Shown: positions 33,226 through 45,425, numbered from the stretch's first letter. The stretch is 64,000 bases of DNA from Callipepla californica brunnescens (GCA_023055505.1 JALIRH010000007.1:13581773-13645772); one strand, 5' to 3'. The notes: generated by a model from the letters alone, not told the origin. A program made the numbers and translations.

Positions 33226-35358
33226 TAAATTTGTTAAGCGAAGCCCCAAACCCTGCAGACAATCTCGGCCTAGAATATTTCCTTTAACCGAAGCCACCGC
33301 CGGGAATAAGAACAGAGGTCTCTCCAAAGATCCGTCTCGATTGATTACCACAACTTCTATCATATCCTGAGATTTCTGCATAGGGACTCCTCCACCTATT
33401 CCATAAACCTTAGTGTCCTGAGCGGCCCCCTGTAACGGCCAATCGGCAGGCCAGTCTTCCTTCGAGATAATAGTAACATCAGCTCCAGAATCTAATAGCG
33501 CGGTAATGTAAATGGTACGCTGTTTTACAGGGTAACTCCCAGTATTAGACAACATAACTTTAATCAACGGTCTATCTTTGCACTCCATACTCATCGCTAA
33601 CGACGCAATTGGATGAGCTGGAGGGGAACATGTCTCAGGGGAGGGCTCCTTTCGAGCATTCCGATATTTCCGGCAATATTTGGCGCTATGCCCCTGTCGA
33701 TCACATAACTGGCATCGCTCACGAACACCTTCCGGCCTTTTCCTTTTAGGACACTGTGCCTGATAATGCCCCGGGGACCCGCAAGAATAGCAGGATCCCC
33801 GGGTCTGACTACCAGGCCCAACTTGACCATCTCTATCTTTGTTGATTACTGCCATAACCAAAGGTTGTATGGCCGACGACATAGCCATCGCTATTCCCTG
33901 GTCCGAGAGTGGAGCAACCTTCTGCCTATCCAAAACATACTTAATTATCTCTCCCGGCGTCATTAGAGTGGACGGCGCCGCTCGTATAAGCTGTTGGACG
34001 TTTGGGTGCGATTTCTGTCTAAAGCAGTCAATAATCACCGGGTTTCGCGCATCTGGCGGGAGGTCCGACCCTTCGACCGCCTTTATCAAACGATTGGCGA
34101 AATCCACAAAGAGTTCAGATGGTCCTTGCGTAATATTCGCCCAGGGAACCGTGGGTTCCGCCAATCGGGCGACTTCTCTAAACGCCTGGAGGGCTGAGGC
34201 TGTAACAGCAATCAATTCCCCCGGCCTTAAGAGAGCTGCTTGGCCCTCCGGGTTCCCGATCATTCCATCTGCCTTGCCCTTCAAGCGATCTAAGTTGGTT
34301 CGCTCCCCTCGTCCCTCGCCATTTGCAGGATGTCTAGGATCTCGGGTTGCCGCCGCAACCACCGTCTGCAGCTGCACGTCCCAAGCATCCATCCACAAAG
34401 CGTACTGGGCGGGATCTAATATAACTCTCATGAGATTTGTGACATCATGTGGCAACAGCGGGGAAGACATAAGAGCTTCCACCTCTGTAATGGTAACCGG
34501 AGACCGTAAACCTTTAGTCCTGACTGTGTCGGCTAATCGCGTTATTAACTTTGGCTCTAGAGGAGTCCAAGCCGGACCCTCTGTCTTAACCACTACGGGC
34601 ATTGCCACCACGGATGGGGACACCGTTGTGAGCTCCTCCCTAATTCTTGCCCAATCAGTCAAGGCTGGCCCAGGGGCCGGACTTGAGTGCCTTAGCTCCA
34701 CCTTTTGCTCCGCCCCTCGGGACCTACCATCCCGTCCCACTAATAACATGGTCCCACCCTCCGCCTCCGCCCCTCCCAACCCTTTCAAAGAAGGATACAA
34801 GCCACTTCCCACATACGGAGGAGGGGCTGAAGGAGCAGAGGTGGCGCAATTACAGCCGTTATCTGCCCTGCAACAGTAACAGGATGTTCCAACGGTCGAT
34901 TTGGGTGCGGTCGCCCCTCCCGTAGTCTGTTCGGGCGCCATCGGCGCCATCTTCGATTCTTGCTGCACAGCCGACCTCTCTCTTCCCTCCGAGGTCAGGG
35001 TGGATTCTCCTCCGGTTTCCTCTCCTGTAGAGCAAATGGAAGAAGCCGCGCCTCCCCCCAAACCCGACCAAAATTTTGCCTGCTCCGATGTACCGTGCTC
35101 CTCCTGCGCGGCTTTCAACGCCCCCAAAACCAATCCCCAAGTTTTTAACTCCCCAGACTTTCCGAGCCCCATCGCCCGCTGAGAGAGCGATACTGTGACG
35201 GAATCCCAGGTTCCTGGGGAATACAGATCTGAGGGGGATGTTAGTAGCCCCTCTTTCTGCAAGAGGGATAATAGAGCTCCAATCTCCTTCTTAGAAGGAG
35301 AGGTCTTCCCGCAGTAAGTCTTACACGCGGACGAAATCACCTTTATGACGGCTTCCAT
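33223..35358 (-). CDS. gag: gag-pro: alpharetroviral Gag polyprotein with protease
   Basis: Gag of 711 residues, taking the ATG at 35358 because MEAVIK begins a typical alpharetroviral matrix; an in-frame ATG 31 codons upstream exists. Matrix occupies about residues 1-100. A variable linker follows with a Cys cluster (160-171) and the late-budding motif PPPY (179-182). Capsid runs from about 250, with the major homology region starting QGPSELF (411). Nucleocapsid has two CCHC knuckles (Cys523, 526, His531, Cys536 and Cys549, 552, His557, Cys562). Aspartic protease lies at the C-terminus in the gag frame, with LLDSGAD (621-627), a GIGGG flap and LGRD (696-699). In-frame protease is an alpharetrovirus trait. 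No internal stop or shift is seen. Confidence 0.96.
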   Translation of the reverse strand: MEAVIKVISSACKTYCGKTSPSKKEIGALLSLLQKEGLLTSPSDLYSPGTWDSVTVSLSQRAMGLGKSGELKTWGLVLGALKAAQEEHGTSEQAKFWSGLGGGAASSICSTGEETGGESTLTSEGRERSAVQQESKMAPMAPEQTTGGATAPKSTVGTSCYCCRADNGCNCATSAPSAPPPYVGSGLYPSLKGLGGAEAEGGTMLLVGRDGRSRGAEQKVELRHSSPAPGPALTDWARIREELTTVSPSVVAMPVVVKTEGPAWTPLEPKLITRLADTVRTKGLRSPVTITEVEALMSSPLLPHDVTNLMRVILDPAQYALWMDAWDVQLQTVVAAATRDPRHPANGEGRGERTNLDRLKGKADGMIGNPEGQAALLRPGELIAVTASALQAFREVARLAEPTVPWANITQGPSELFVDFANRLIKAVEGSDLPPDARNPVIIDCFRQKSHPNVQQLIRAAPSTLMTPGEIIKYVLDRQKVAPLSDQGIAMAMSSAIQPLVMAVINKDRDGQVGPGSQTRGSCYSCGSPGHYQAQCPKRKRPEGVRERCQLCDRQGHSAKYCRKYRNARKEPSPETCSPPAHPIASLAMSMECKDRPLIKVMLSNTGSYPVKQRTIYITALLDSGADVTIISKEDWPADWPLQGAAQDTKVYGIGGGVPMQKSQDMIEVVVINRDGSLERPLFLFPAVASVKGNILGRDCLQGLGLRLTNL
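33226..33232 (-). other. Gag-Pol slippery heptamer AAATTTA
   Basis: AAATTTA lies directly before the gag TAA (33225-33223). The ribosome can slip by -1 here and enter the pol frame. This is the alpharetroviral slip sequence. A stem starts four bases after the heptamer. Confidence 0.93.
35339..35340 (-). other. Proviral env splice donor inside gag
   Basis: GT follows the sixth Gag codon (AAG, 35343-35341). In the avian leukosis group the env mRNA uses a donor at this same place, so Env starts with the first six Gag codons. Confidence 0.8.
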
Positions 35359-35608
35359 GTTTCTTCGCCGGACACCCTCTGTCCCGCGGCAACCACCACC
35401 AGGCTCCTCTTCTGGTAGTGTCCTCAACGTCCTGGGTCCTCGGCAGGTCAAACGCTCTACGGCCGTTAGAGCACCTCCGACGCGCCCCCAGCTTCTGCTC
35501 TCCTAAGCCGCAGCCCCCTCTTTCACAGGGTCATCGCCTCCTTCCCCAAGGGAGACGGATGAGAGCAGGACCGCCACGCCGCCTGTGGCCGACCACTATT
35601 CCCTAACT
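35359..35608 (-). other. Proviral leader (5' untranslated region)
   Basis: About 250 bases separate the primer site from the gag start. The region should carry the packaging signal. An upstream ATG at 35451 is in frame with gag and the 31 codons between are open, so an extended product is possible on paper. The preferred Gag start is the ATG at 35358. Confidence 0.6.
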
Positions 35609-35626
35609 ATCACGTCGGGGTCACCA
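35609..35626 (-). other. Primer-binding site, tRNA-Trp type
   Basis: The minus strand reads TGGTGACCCCGACGTGAT two bases after the 5' LTR. This is the 18-base site complementary to the 3' end of tRNA-Trp that alpharetroviruses use to prime reverse transcription. Confidence 0.95.
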
Positions 35627-35628
35627 AA

Positions 35629-35931
35629 TGAAGCCTTCCGGACCCGCCTTCGGCTTCATTCAGGTGTTCGCAATCGTTAGGGACCCATCGGTCTGTCCAT
35701 CTACCTCGGTGCACACCAATGTGGTGGGTGGTAAAATGGCCTTTATTTGCATGTGGCGACAGCTTATATAGTTTACTACAACTTCGTCTACGCCTCTATT
35801 CTTCTACATCATTTCCTTTCTTAGTCGCTACAGGCATCATTCCCTTATATGGTTACAAAAGGCACTAGTTCCTTATCTAGTTGCTATTGACAACCCCTGA
35901 GGGCGGAGAATTTCCGCGATCGCCGCCTACA
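35629..35931 (-). repeat. 5' LTR of the provirus (303 bp)
   Basis: The LTR drives proviral transcription on the minus strand. U3 starts at 35931. TATATAAG lies at 35770-35763 and AATAAA at 35747-35742. By analogy with the avian leukosis group a short R of about 21 bases probably starts at 35740. The sequence is identical to the 3' LTR by eye over all 303 bases. Confidence 0.96.
35763..35770 (-). promoter_or_regulatory. TATA box of the proviral promoter
   Basis: TATATAAG on the minus strand lies about 22 bases upstream of the presumed cap site at 35740 in the 5' LTR. Confidence 0.8.
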
Positions 35932-35937
35932 GTGTAC
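35932..35937. repeat. Target-site duplication, right copy (GTGTAC)
   Basis: The six bases following the right LTR repeat 28342-28347 exactly. Confidence 0.95.
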
Positions 35938-37622
35938 ATTACAAGATTTTACGTGTGCCCATTCCGAATTTCAGAAGAGTCTTACTAAATCACAGAGAGA
36001 ATTCATATTCGGCCAGATCCTAAAGCTGCTTTTAGCTACTATATAGCCCCAATTTTGAAAGCTGGAGCCATGTTCTTTATTTCCATAGGCATGATCTTGC
36101 ATTTAACTTTGTTATACTGATTGGATGAGCTCAGTCGAGAAAACAATCTGGACATATATGATTTTTTAAATTTTCTCACTCATTTACTTTTGGTTTCAGA
36201 TTGTTTTATCTGGTATAGTAACTCTGACAGAGCTACAGGTGAATCCTTCTCCTAAATTCCTTGCACTAACATCAATCAATTATGACTGACCAAAGTTGAG
36301 AGTCAAAGGAAGAATAAGTAAAAGAGAGATGCTGTTTCCTTTTATAGTGTTCACAAAAGAAAGATGCTGATGACAGCTGCTCTTGTCTTCTCCCATCTGC
36401 TGCTGTTTACTTCACTCGCAATGCATTTAGAAGTGTGATTGTTTTGAGAGAGAGATTTTTTGACAGAAGCATCGAGATTCAAAGTGCCTTAACATCCTGT
36501 GGAGTTTGTGTGCTCTTAAAGATAGTCCTCTCTCTCCTCTCCCTTCCAGGACAAATTTTTTTCTGTATTATGGTCCATAGCTGTTTTTAATTTAAATTAA
36601 ATTTAAACAAGAATAGGCCTTGTGAATGAGCAAAAAAATATGACCGGGGAAAATGTTTATATTACAAGTTTAAAGAGTTTGGGCTACATTAAGTTATAGC
36701 TGTGGTCAGGAATTTTGCATATTTTAGTGTTGGATTTGCAACACTGGAAAATAAAACTTTGTTGGCCTACTGATCAACCATGGTTCACAGATGTGAGAAC
36801 TTCCTAGTGCCAGTGAATTTCACCACAGCTCTGGAAAATTGTTCAGACACAGAGGAAGACCTGAGTTCTTTCAGGCCTTGGTTTCTCTCTGCTGAGACTT
36901 GTAATGTAAGAATGAACTAATCTTAGTGGGTTTGCAATGGAGCTGAAGGGAGTAACTGTTATGTGTAAAATTACTGATAATGTTTTTTCTTCTTCATGAG
37001 AAACACTGCAAGTCTGTATTCTGTACTCTATTTTGCACTTCTTAAAAATAACTTACAGTGTTTAGACCAGATTTCAGGAAATCATTTGGTTTTTGACTAC
37101 CATCACTCTCCTAGCAGAGACATCAAATCGTCATAGGCAGCTTGGCAAAGTGTCAAGATTATGGCTACAGTCTCAGATCTCACTCCATTTTGGACTTCAG
37201 TGAAGATTCTCAAAGTTTGTTACATTGGTCTTGGCACATCTTCTTCCAAGGAAGAATACACAGAATCACTACTTACATTAATACGTTTTTCTCTCATGCC
37301 CTGGGGAAAAATTGTGGCAATCAGACAGAAAAGCTATACTTCCCATTTGTCTTGTAAACCTGAGAGCCAATTAGTTAAAACATCTCTATGGAATACATGA
37401 ATTTCCAGCTGTAAGCATGAAGGCAACTTTCACTGAATATAATACTCCGTTATTACATGTATATATTTTTCTAATTATGAAATATTTTGTATTATTGTAT
37501 GAGGTAGTCTTTTGTGATGGTATTGATTATGGATAAAAAATGCTTCCTTTTGTGATGCATATTTTACTTATGTGTATTCAGTGACACCTATAGCCCACAC
37601 ACCTCTCTCTTACATGGCACAG

Positions 37623-37789
37623 GTGACCCTGCACCTAAAACAGTGATCCAAAGTGCTGTCCAAATTGTTCTGGAAAAGAATTGGACCTATGAGCGAAAAA
37701 ACACCTCTGGTACCATAGGGACTGATTCCCTGAGGGTGGTTAAAAGAGAACGTCAAACGACAGTAATGAAGAGACCAAGTAATTCATGA
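37623..37789 (+). other. Unassigned open stretch behind a splice acceptor
   Basis: After CTCTTACATGGCACAG, one frame (two bases, then GAC) stays open for 54 codons to a TGA at 37787-37789. The peptide, beginning DPAPKTVIQSAVQIVLEK, is not one I recognise. The entry phase would fit an exon leaving one base. No upstream exon could be tied to it. A chance open frame is quite possible. Confidence 0.2.
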
Positions 37790-40377
37790 TAATATCTGAA
37801 GGAAGTATTTTGTAAAAGCACATGAAAGGAAGGGAATGTTTGAAGTCATTTGAAAAGAATGCAGTTTTGAAGAAAAAGGGTTACTCAACACTGAAAAACT
37901 CTACAATTTCTTAAATTTTGGAGCAATCCCTTCAGAGTTTCATCTGTTTACTTCTCAATAAAATTGTCGCAATATATTAAGTGCATGAAAATAGTAAAAT
38001 GAGTAAAAAAAAATTACTATCAAGAACGGTAGCACATGTGAACACATAATACTGTTTTATAATTATGCTGATTTGATGAATAGCTAGAAAGATCAAGTCT
38101 GTGTGAAAGGAATACCATGGCTTAAAATAGTCAGTATTTGAAAAGTTGTTGGGTTTTGTGTTTATTTTTTGTTTATTTGTTTGGTTGGTTTTTGTTTTGC
38201 TGATAACTTGGTATTACTGTATTACTGAATTGTGTGCACCTTTACTAATTTCATTAACAAAACAGCATCATCCTGTTCCCAGTATCTGATATTAAGTACT
38301 TCAAATATTGATCCAATTGTTAATTGCTTATTTAGTAATTGGCTTTTCTCTGCTCTATTAAAATTCAGTTTATCTGACCTGAAGGAAGCACAGCTTTGTG
38401 TACTGAGAAGCTGAAATGAGCTGTTAAGAGTACTCTACAGTCTGTATGGAATATTCTTTACTTTATCTAAATGATGTAACTTAGATTAAAATTAAAGTAA
38501 ATGTCATATTTAATTGTCCAAACTAGAATAAGAGAGATTGTCTTTTAGCTCTTCTAGTCTTCTAGCTCTTCTGTTAGCCCAAGAAGTTAAATGGAATTTA
38601 GAGGGAGAGTTTTTGCTGTTAAACGCATCAAAATAGATGATGTTTTAAATGAAGAATTTAAAAAGATTTGTCTGCAACATGCCTGTAAATATAGTTTATC
38701 TAAAGTGCTCTAAACCATCTGGACTGCTAGATGAACAGTGAGGACACGTGGCTAACAAAGCTGCTGGCCCTCCTGTGTCCAGCAATGCTGGACTCTACAT
38801 TGGTTATTTTGTCATCTTGATCAAAAAAATATTCTAGACCAAGCCAGAAAGAGGAAAAAAAAATCTCTTAAACATTGTCTAGCTTGAATGGTTAAGGCAG
38901 GATGGCCTTCAAGATAAGAAACAGGATGGTTTCATTCTTGGATGAGCTTTCAGCATGCCTGGGCAAATTGTTTAATCTCCTAATGTTTATGTTCCTCATC
39001 TTTTAAAAAAGAGAAAATAATGGAGTCCTCTAAAGTCTTTTAAAGTCTACTGAAGCTCATCAGTAGTCCTTTTTTTTTTTTTTCAGAGAAAACCTGCTGT
39101 TATTCCCTCTGGGTTATTTCCCTTTCCAGTTTGCTTTTCCTTTTTACTGTCATTGTCTTTGTTTAGAATAAGAATTTGGTTGACCAAATGCAGACAACAC
39201 TTTAATGAACCTGAAAACCGAAAGGGGAAGCTGAGTCTTAGATTGCCTCGGAAGTTTTCCCAGTCTGAGAGTGACTGATAATGCCATTTTGGTGCCTGTA
39301 ATTTCCCACCAGCTGCTCTGTAGGGGGTATTAAGGGTTACAAGTGATACTGACTGTCCCTTTTTCCTTCGGGTACACAGAATGAAGCGCATGTAGAATGA
39401 TTAGCAGTGAGGCTGTATACATTCATGCATATCTCATTCCTGTCAGATAGCCTAGACCTGTAAACTCTTCAGATCACTTCAGATCCACCCAAAACTAAAC
39501 TGAAAAACAAAAATAAATTAACATAACTTGAAAATAATTACAGAACATCCCACAATTTCCCCAGACCCTAGTAAAGTTAAAATCATTTTCTGACAAAACA
39601 TGCTCAGCACTTTGGCACGGTTAGCAGATTGAGCTAAGTTTTCATCACTTTAACATTCTGAGATGTTGGATGAATCTTCTTCAAGCCCAACTTTCACCAG
39701 AACTTCAATTTTTTTTTTAGACAACCTTAGGCCTAAATATCTCTGGAAAAGGTTAACTTAACAGCCTGTTTTCATCCTTAGGCTTTCACATGCAGGTATA
39801 TAATCAGAATAGATTTCTTTCCCAATACAACAGAGCTTCTGAAGTTATGCAATGTCCAGTATTTTCCGGTAGAGTTTCATTTTCCTAAGCTCTGCATTGG
39901 AGGTATATTCATAAAGTCACTGAGGTACCCTCCTTTATACATGCATCAGACAAAGAGCTAGATGAAAGACATTATAAATCATTCTGTTTCTGAACTCGAA
40001 TACTTTTGAATGAAGATAAATATATTTTCATAGGCATGAACTACATTTTCATTTTTTTCTCCCAAAAGATTAACAGCTTTAATTCTGCTTAAGAGATAGA
40101 ATTAGAGATTTCCCTATTAAAAGTTAAGCAAAGAGATAACTAAGCAGACCATTTCCTAGATTGCTCCTTCTCTGTCTACAAATCTCTAATCTCACTGTTG
40201 TGGGTGTCCTTTTACCAAGAGGTTCACATGCTAAACAGTGGTGATCTTGCCACACGAATGATGGTTGTAGCATCAAAATTGGACTGGTGTATATCCCTAG
40301 TAGGAAGATTAATCTCCTAGTCATTTAGATCCTGTTACCATGTACAAAAATAGATACAGATTTAAGATTGCCTCTTT

Positions 40378-40550
40378 CAAATGAGTGGAAAGTGGGAAGT
40401 GAAGGAGTCACCATCCCTGGAGGTATGAAAGAACTGTGTACATGTGGCACTGAGGGACATGGTTTAGTGGGCATGGTGGTGATGGATCAGTGGTTGGAAT
40501 ACGTGATCTCAGACGCTTTTTCCAACCTTAATGATTCCATCATTCTATGA
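40378..40550 (+). mobile_element. CR1 LINE 3' end
   Basis: Sense CR1 tail: CACCATCCCTGGAGGTATGA, a version of the ACATGGTTTAGTGGGCATGG motif, TTTTTCCAACCTTAATGATT and a closing CCATCATTCTATGA. It is strongly 5' truncated, about 170 bases. Confidence 0.88.
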
Positions 40551-41517
40551 AATACCACTATAATTACAGTCATAAAAGGTCATGAGATAAAGAATTCTTG
40601 GCATAAAAGGTGAAATATCAAGTATGTTTTCTGTTATTTATACCTCTGGATTTCCTTTCTCCACATTTCTTTACATTAATCCAAGTTTTCCATTCTTCAG
40701 GGATGTTTACAGGGTCCACAAGAGAAAGTAACCTTACTACATGGTAAGACCAATTGTGTGGGAAGGACAACTGTTTGTAATTAATAACTTAATGTCTCTG
40801 TATTTAAGAACTTACACATGAAGGATATCAAGTTAAGATATGGTTTGTTTGTTGTTGTTTTTTTTTTTGCTGTTGTTGTTTGTTTTTGTTGTTAGACTAG
40901 ATTTGTTCCAAAACAAATAGCTCACAAGGCTCTTGGAACAATGTTCCAGTCTTGTGAATACAAAAGATCTCAAGAGTTACTTTCAATTTAAGTAGGCTGT
41001 GGTGAACATATACTGTTATTGTAATGTAATGCCTGAAGTAGAACCAGTCCAACTTTTAAATCTTTTAGGAAAATTCTTGAATTATCACTGTGCTGATCTA
41101 CTTTTCCAAATGAGTGAAACACATATCACGTAACTTCTTTTCCACAGTTCACATTTCTATGCTATGGAATAGTTTTTTTGTAAGACATGCCTAAATGAAA
41201 ATCAGCATTACTATAGCATGATCTTAATTAGTTGTGAAGTATTCCCCAATGGTCTTCCCAAACTGCAGCACTGGCAATTTTTTTACTGCAGCCAATGTAC
41301 AAAAATATAAATCCTCAAAGAAATAAGGTTTTACTTTGTTATTAGCATAGTATAATAATTTGTATGGATAAGCATTGAAATCATCACTAGGACCTTACTA
41401 AAGAAGTGCGAGTCCCTAACTCTCACTGAGAAATCAGGTATTGGAAAATTTAATGGGCCTTTGCAAATAGCTGATCTAAATCTACATTTTAAGAAGAGCG
41501 AAGTGAAAGAGCATGAT

Positions 41518-41655
41518 GAAGAGGATCCAGGTGTCCCTGGATATCAGCACAGCCCTCTGGTGAGTTAGTCACTCCTCCCTTCTTTGTGACATCTACAAAC
41601 TTGTTGAGGGTGCTCTCTGTCCAACCATCCAGATCACTAATGATGTTGAATAGAA
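41518..41655 (-). mobile_element. CR1 LINE fragment, antisense
   Basis: The phrases AACTTGTTGAGGGTGCTCTC and CCATCCAGATCACTAATGAT, ending TGTTGAATAGAA, read as the reverse complement of an internal CR1 ORF2 segment. The ends are approximate. Confidence 0.7.
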
Positions 41656-41867
41656 TATATAGTTATATATAGTTATTCATTTTCAGTTTGTTGAGTTACA
41701 GTTTTCTCTGATTTCTTGGCCTGTGGATAATTTAGTGGGCCAAACAGCAAGTGTGAAGGTTCTGTGACACTGAAGAAATAGTTATAATAGATGATTAATT
41801 ACTTGATTGCATTCAAAGATAAAGCTCTTAAAATGAAAAAACTACCTTTCAGGTACAAAAGTTATGC

Positions 41868-41893
41868 AAAAAAAAAAAAAAAAAAAAAAAAAA
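41868..41893. repeat. Poly-A run
   Basis: An uninterrupted run of 26 A. I see no retroposon body directly upstream. Confidence 0.95.
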
Positions 41894-44800
41894 GCCTGAA
41901 ATATAACTCTTGGGTATTAAGCTTTGATATAATTCATAATGAGAATTAAGAAACTGAAAATGAAACATATGAACAGTTAGCAACCTACACTAACCTAAAG
42001 AGACACCCTGAAGATAAGATTTTTTATTAAATATCACCCGTGCATGGATTCCATTTGCAACAGAGCCCAAAGTACTATTCCTTGTACCAAGGACTGACAG
42101 TGAGAATGCACGTTAGTTACCCTTTTAAAACCATCACTTCTCTGAATTCACCTTTTCCTTCATACACAACAGAGAAAAGACGTGCTACTGCTAATTTTCA
42201 GCTAATTGCTAAGGCTTAATTCATAACTGCTGAAACTTGATTTTTTCACTGCTTTTACAGTAATTTGATTACTTGTAGAGGGGCAGAGGAGTACTTGACA
42301 GGCTGAGAACTAGATGTAGTCTAACGTTAAGTGCCCATGGAATGAACACAGAAAAAATCAAGACAAAATGCTGTAAAGACTTCATAATGGCTTTATACCA
42401 AAGTTAGGCTGTGCTAGCAGCTGATTGTTAGCAGCTGATTGTAAGCAGTGATGCTGCCATGCAGCTGACTCCAAGGGATCGTGATGATTAAGTTCTGTAT
42501 AACAGTGTCAGAATAATCAGTGTCATTCTCCATGCCTGCGAATCTTTGTGCATTGTTTGAAAAGGTCCTTCATGCTCTCAGCTTATGCCAACTAGCAATA
42601 ACTGGCAGTTACCCAAGCTGCTTGAAGTCTCCAGTTCTACTTCAGCTATCTCTGTACGTAGTGCATGAAATGGAGGGTGATCTATTCATATCACTGTTAA
42701 AAGGAAAAGCGTAAAAGGAAAATTCAACATATTCCAAGGAAGAGAGAGTTTTAAATAGATGTTCTCAGATGACTTAATTTCTACTTAATTCCTTCTCCAG
42801 AACCACCTATTAATTGCTAGTGATTAAGAGATATAAGAGTATATGAACTGCCATCAAAATGAACATTTTTTCAAACGGCTACAAATCCTACAGGTTTTTG
42901 TGCTCTTCTGACACTTCTCCAGTGCAACCTTCTCTACACAGCCACCTTGGTTGCTTATTCTTTCCCCCCTCCTTGCATCCTTCTCATTTTAATCCTCCTA
43001 TTGCTGTTAGCTTTTATCCCAGTCTGCTCACATCACTCCCATTTTGGCTCCATGCTGGATTTAGCTGGAAGAATTGAGCATGTCAGCAAGCCCCAGCAGA
43101 ACAATTTTGAGTCTAACGTAAGCAGATATTTCCTGTTAACCTGACACCTGGATTATTTCCAGGTTACAAGAATGATAAACGGCTTGGTAAATAATAGACT
43201 TCATAAATACATTATCATTTCAATGAAATGTTTCATAGCATTTCTGAAAAGGCAATAAGAAGTGAACTGTAGCACAATTCTCTGCTGAGCTTCACAGCCA
43301 GACCTAGTCCTAGGTTCATGTAAGATGCTGAAAAACAATCTGGGACATGATATCATCACCAGATGTTGGTTGTATAACCATGTATTTCTTGTGGTTAGTG
43401 GGCTGAAGAGCTGATCGAACCATTATACCTCTTTGTGTAAGAGCAGCAATACATCTGTTAGAAATTGTACTAGGACCTTTGGGGTTTTCAAATGCAGCAA
43501 TGCAGTTTTGCAGATGTAGCTAATTATATGCTGGTAGGTAATGAAAATATAGATTTTGAGGGTCAAGAAGGGAATTTATTCTGCATTTTATTTTCTTAAG
43601 ATTTCTAGCTGATTTTTCAGAGGGTAGGCTTGAAAACAAAACGTTTAATTTAGTTTAATTCTTTTCTAAGAATTAGCAACTACTTGTCTTACATTGATCC
43701 CTTTACACCACATTTGTCACATAAATGTCACAGTATTTTGGAGATGAACTGACTGTGGTAAAGAGATGTCTTATGCAATGGAAACACAGGAACAATGCAC
43801 AAAATTTGTTAATGGCACATAAAGATCTGTTACAAAGTTGTATTTTAATTGTTACATTTTGGGCTCTAATATGCAGGTACAAAAGAAAACGTCAGCTAAA
43901 CTTTATATTCCCTTGAAAATAGATGCAGATTGTTTTCTCTGAGATTTCAGAGTTCCAGAGAAATGCAAAAAAATAGTTTCAGTGGAAGGCGTAGGACTAC
44001 AACTAAATTCTCTGCATACCCCTGTGTATATATCTTGGAGCTGAGATACAGCATGGACAGAAGTGCTGTGATCGAGGATTGTAAACCCCACAAGAACAAC
44101 TGGTCAGATGATTGTCTCTTCTGGAATATTATCTTCCCAAATACAAAATTTTCAAAATGTTTGATGAGGCAAATGGTTTTACATTTGCTGATGAAATATG
44201 TATAACTTGGACAAAATCTTTTGCCTTGAACCTGAGCTTCTTTTGCACGTACTACTCTTCCTTGTTCCCAAGAGTATTTCACCTTACCTCATTCAGTGAT
44301 GACATTTCAGGTCAGCTCATTAAATAAGTTCAAGGCAATACCTCTCATATCTTAATGTGGGAAAGATCTGGTCAGCAAGAGAAGAGAAAGAAAAGAGCAG
44401 TAATTTGCTCAAACAGCTCTTCTAATCTGATCATTAATTTTTTTTATTCTGGGGATTCTTGGCTTTTAGCAACTTGTTAATGCAAAAGGAAAAGTCTGAT
44501 CAGCCTGCAGGCTCAATTCTTGCAGTCCCAAATTCAATAGAGTAGAATAATATTCTTGAACAATAAAAAAGTTATTGGTGTGCATGTCTCCGTTTCTTTG
44601 GAAGTCCCATGAAATCCCTGTTCTTTAATCATGAAGATTTACTCTTAGACAGAGGAATAAAAGCAATGAAACAAAGAAATTAGGCATTTTTTCAATATAT
44701 GCTATAGCATAAGCAGAATGGAGAGAAATCAAAAGGGTTTTATAAAGGCTTGAACTTAATAACTGCATTCTGTAACTTGGCCTGTAGTGACTCTGGCTTC

Positions 44801-45134
44801 TGCATTCAGGGAGAGCCATTGTGCACAGTCACTACTAAATGGCAGCTGCACTTGAGAATCTCCATCTTGAAACATCTTTGGCATTTCTGCTCATGGAGGC
44901 CACTGTTGACCCTCAGAGGCCCTATGGCTCCATCTGAGCAGAGCTTCAAATTGAACTGTGAACCACCTGCAACTCCAGTTCTCCCAGAGTAGGCAAGGTC
45001 CACTCAGTCTGTTCACAGATTCAGGGGTGCTGGACACATGTTTCCAAATACAAGACTTTCAAGAGGAAATGGGGAATGTAAACTATTTGGCCACATTCAG
45101 TTATATGGAGGGGAAGACTTCAGCAAAAGAAATG

Positions 45135-45425
45135 GCTGATGCTCTTGCCCTAGAGATAGGACAGGGGGAAAGGGTTTTAAACTAAGACAGGGGAGATATA
45201 GATTAGATATTAAGAGGTTTTTCAACCAGAGGGTGGTGACACATTGGAACAGGTAGCCCAGGGAGGTTGTGGATGCCCCATCCCTGGAGGCATTCAAGGC
45301 AAGACTGGATGTGACTCTGGGCAGCCTTCTCTAGTGGTTAACAAATCATCTGTCTGTGATGTGGTGGTTGAAACTAGATGATCTTTTATGTCCTTTTCAA
45401 CCCAGGCCATTCTATGATTCTATGA
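45135..45425 (+). mobile_element. CR1 LINE 3' end
   Basis: Sense orientation CR1 motifs in order: GAGGGTGGTGACACATTGGA, CAGGGAGGTTGTGGATGCCC, ATCCCTGGAGGCATTCAAGG, GAAACTAGATGATCTTTTAT and a tail of two ATTCTATG units. Well preserved, so relatively young among the copies here. Confidence 0.92.

Larger units (their letters stand above)
28348..35931 (-). mobile_element. Endogenous alpharetrovirus provirus, structurally complete
   Basis: A 7584-bp provirus lies antisense to the window. Order on the minus strand is 5' LTR (35931-35629), tRNA-Trp primer site, leader, gag-pro, pol, env, polypurine tract and 3' LTR (28650-28348). The host 6-mer GTGTAC is duplicated on both sides, the duplication size known for alpharetroviruses. 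Gag, protease, RT, RNase H, integrase and Env all have their expected key motifs, and no frame is broken. The Gag, frameshift signal, primer site and gag-internal splice donor resemble the avian leukosis virus group. No oncogene is present. GC content is much higher than in the host flanks. Confidence 0.97.
35938..45100. other. Intergenic sequence, right of the provirus
   Basis: AT-rich sequence with no recognisable gene. It holds a 26-base A run (41868-41893), CR1 pieces at 40378-40550 and 41518-41655, a T run at about 39068-39084 and GTT-rich simple sequence near 40850-40895. One unassigned open stretch (37623-37789) is listed separately. Confidence 0.7.

Noticed and set aside
33839..34879. 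A 346-codon open frame on the plus strand opposite gag
   Set aside because: It is the antisense shadow of the GC-rich gag coding region. It has no recognisable domain, and plus-strand expression from this part is not supported by any promoter that I can see.
44806..45003. A patch with higher GC and open frames on both strands
   Set aside because: It could be an unrecognised repeat, but it shows no motif of a known element or gene, so no call is made.
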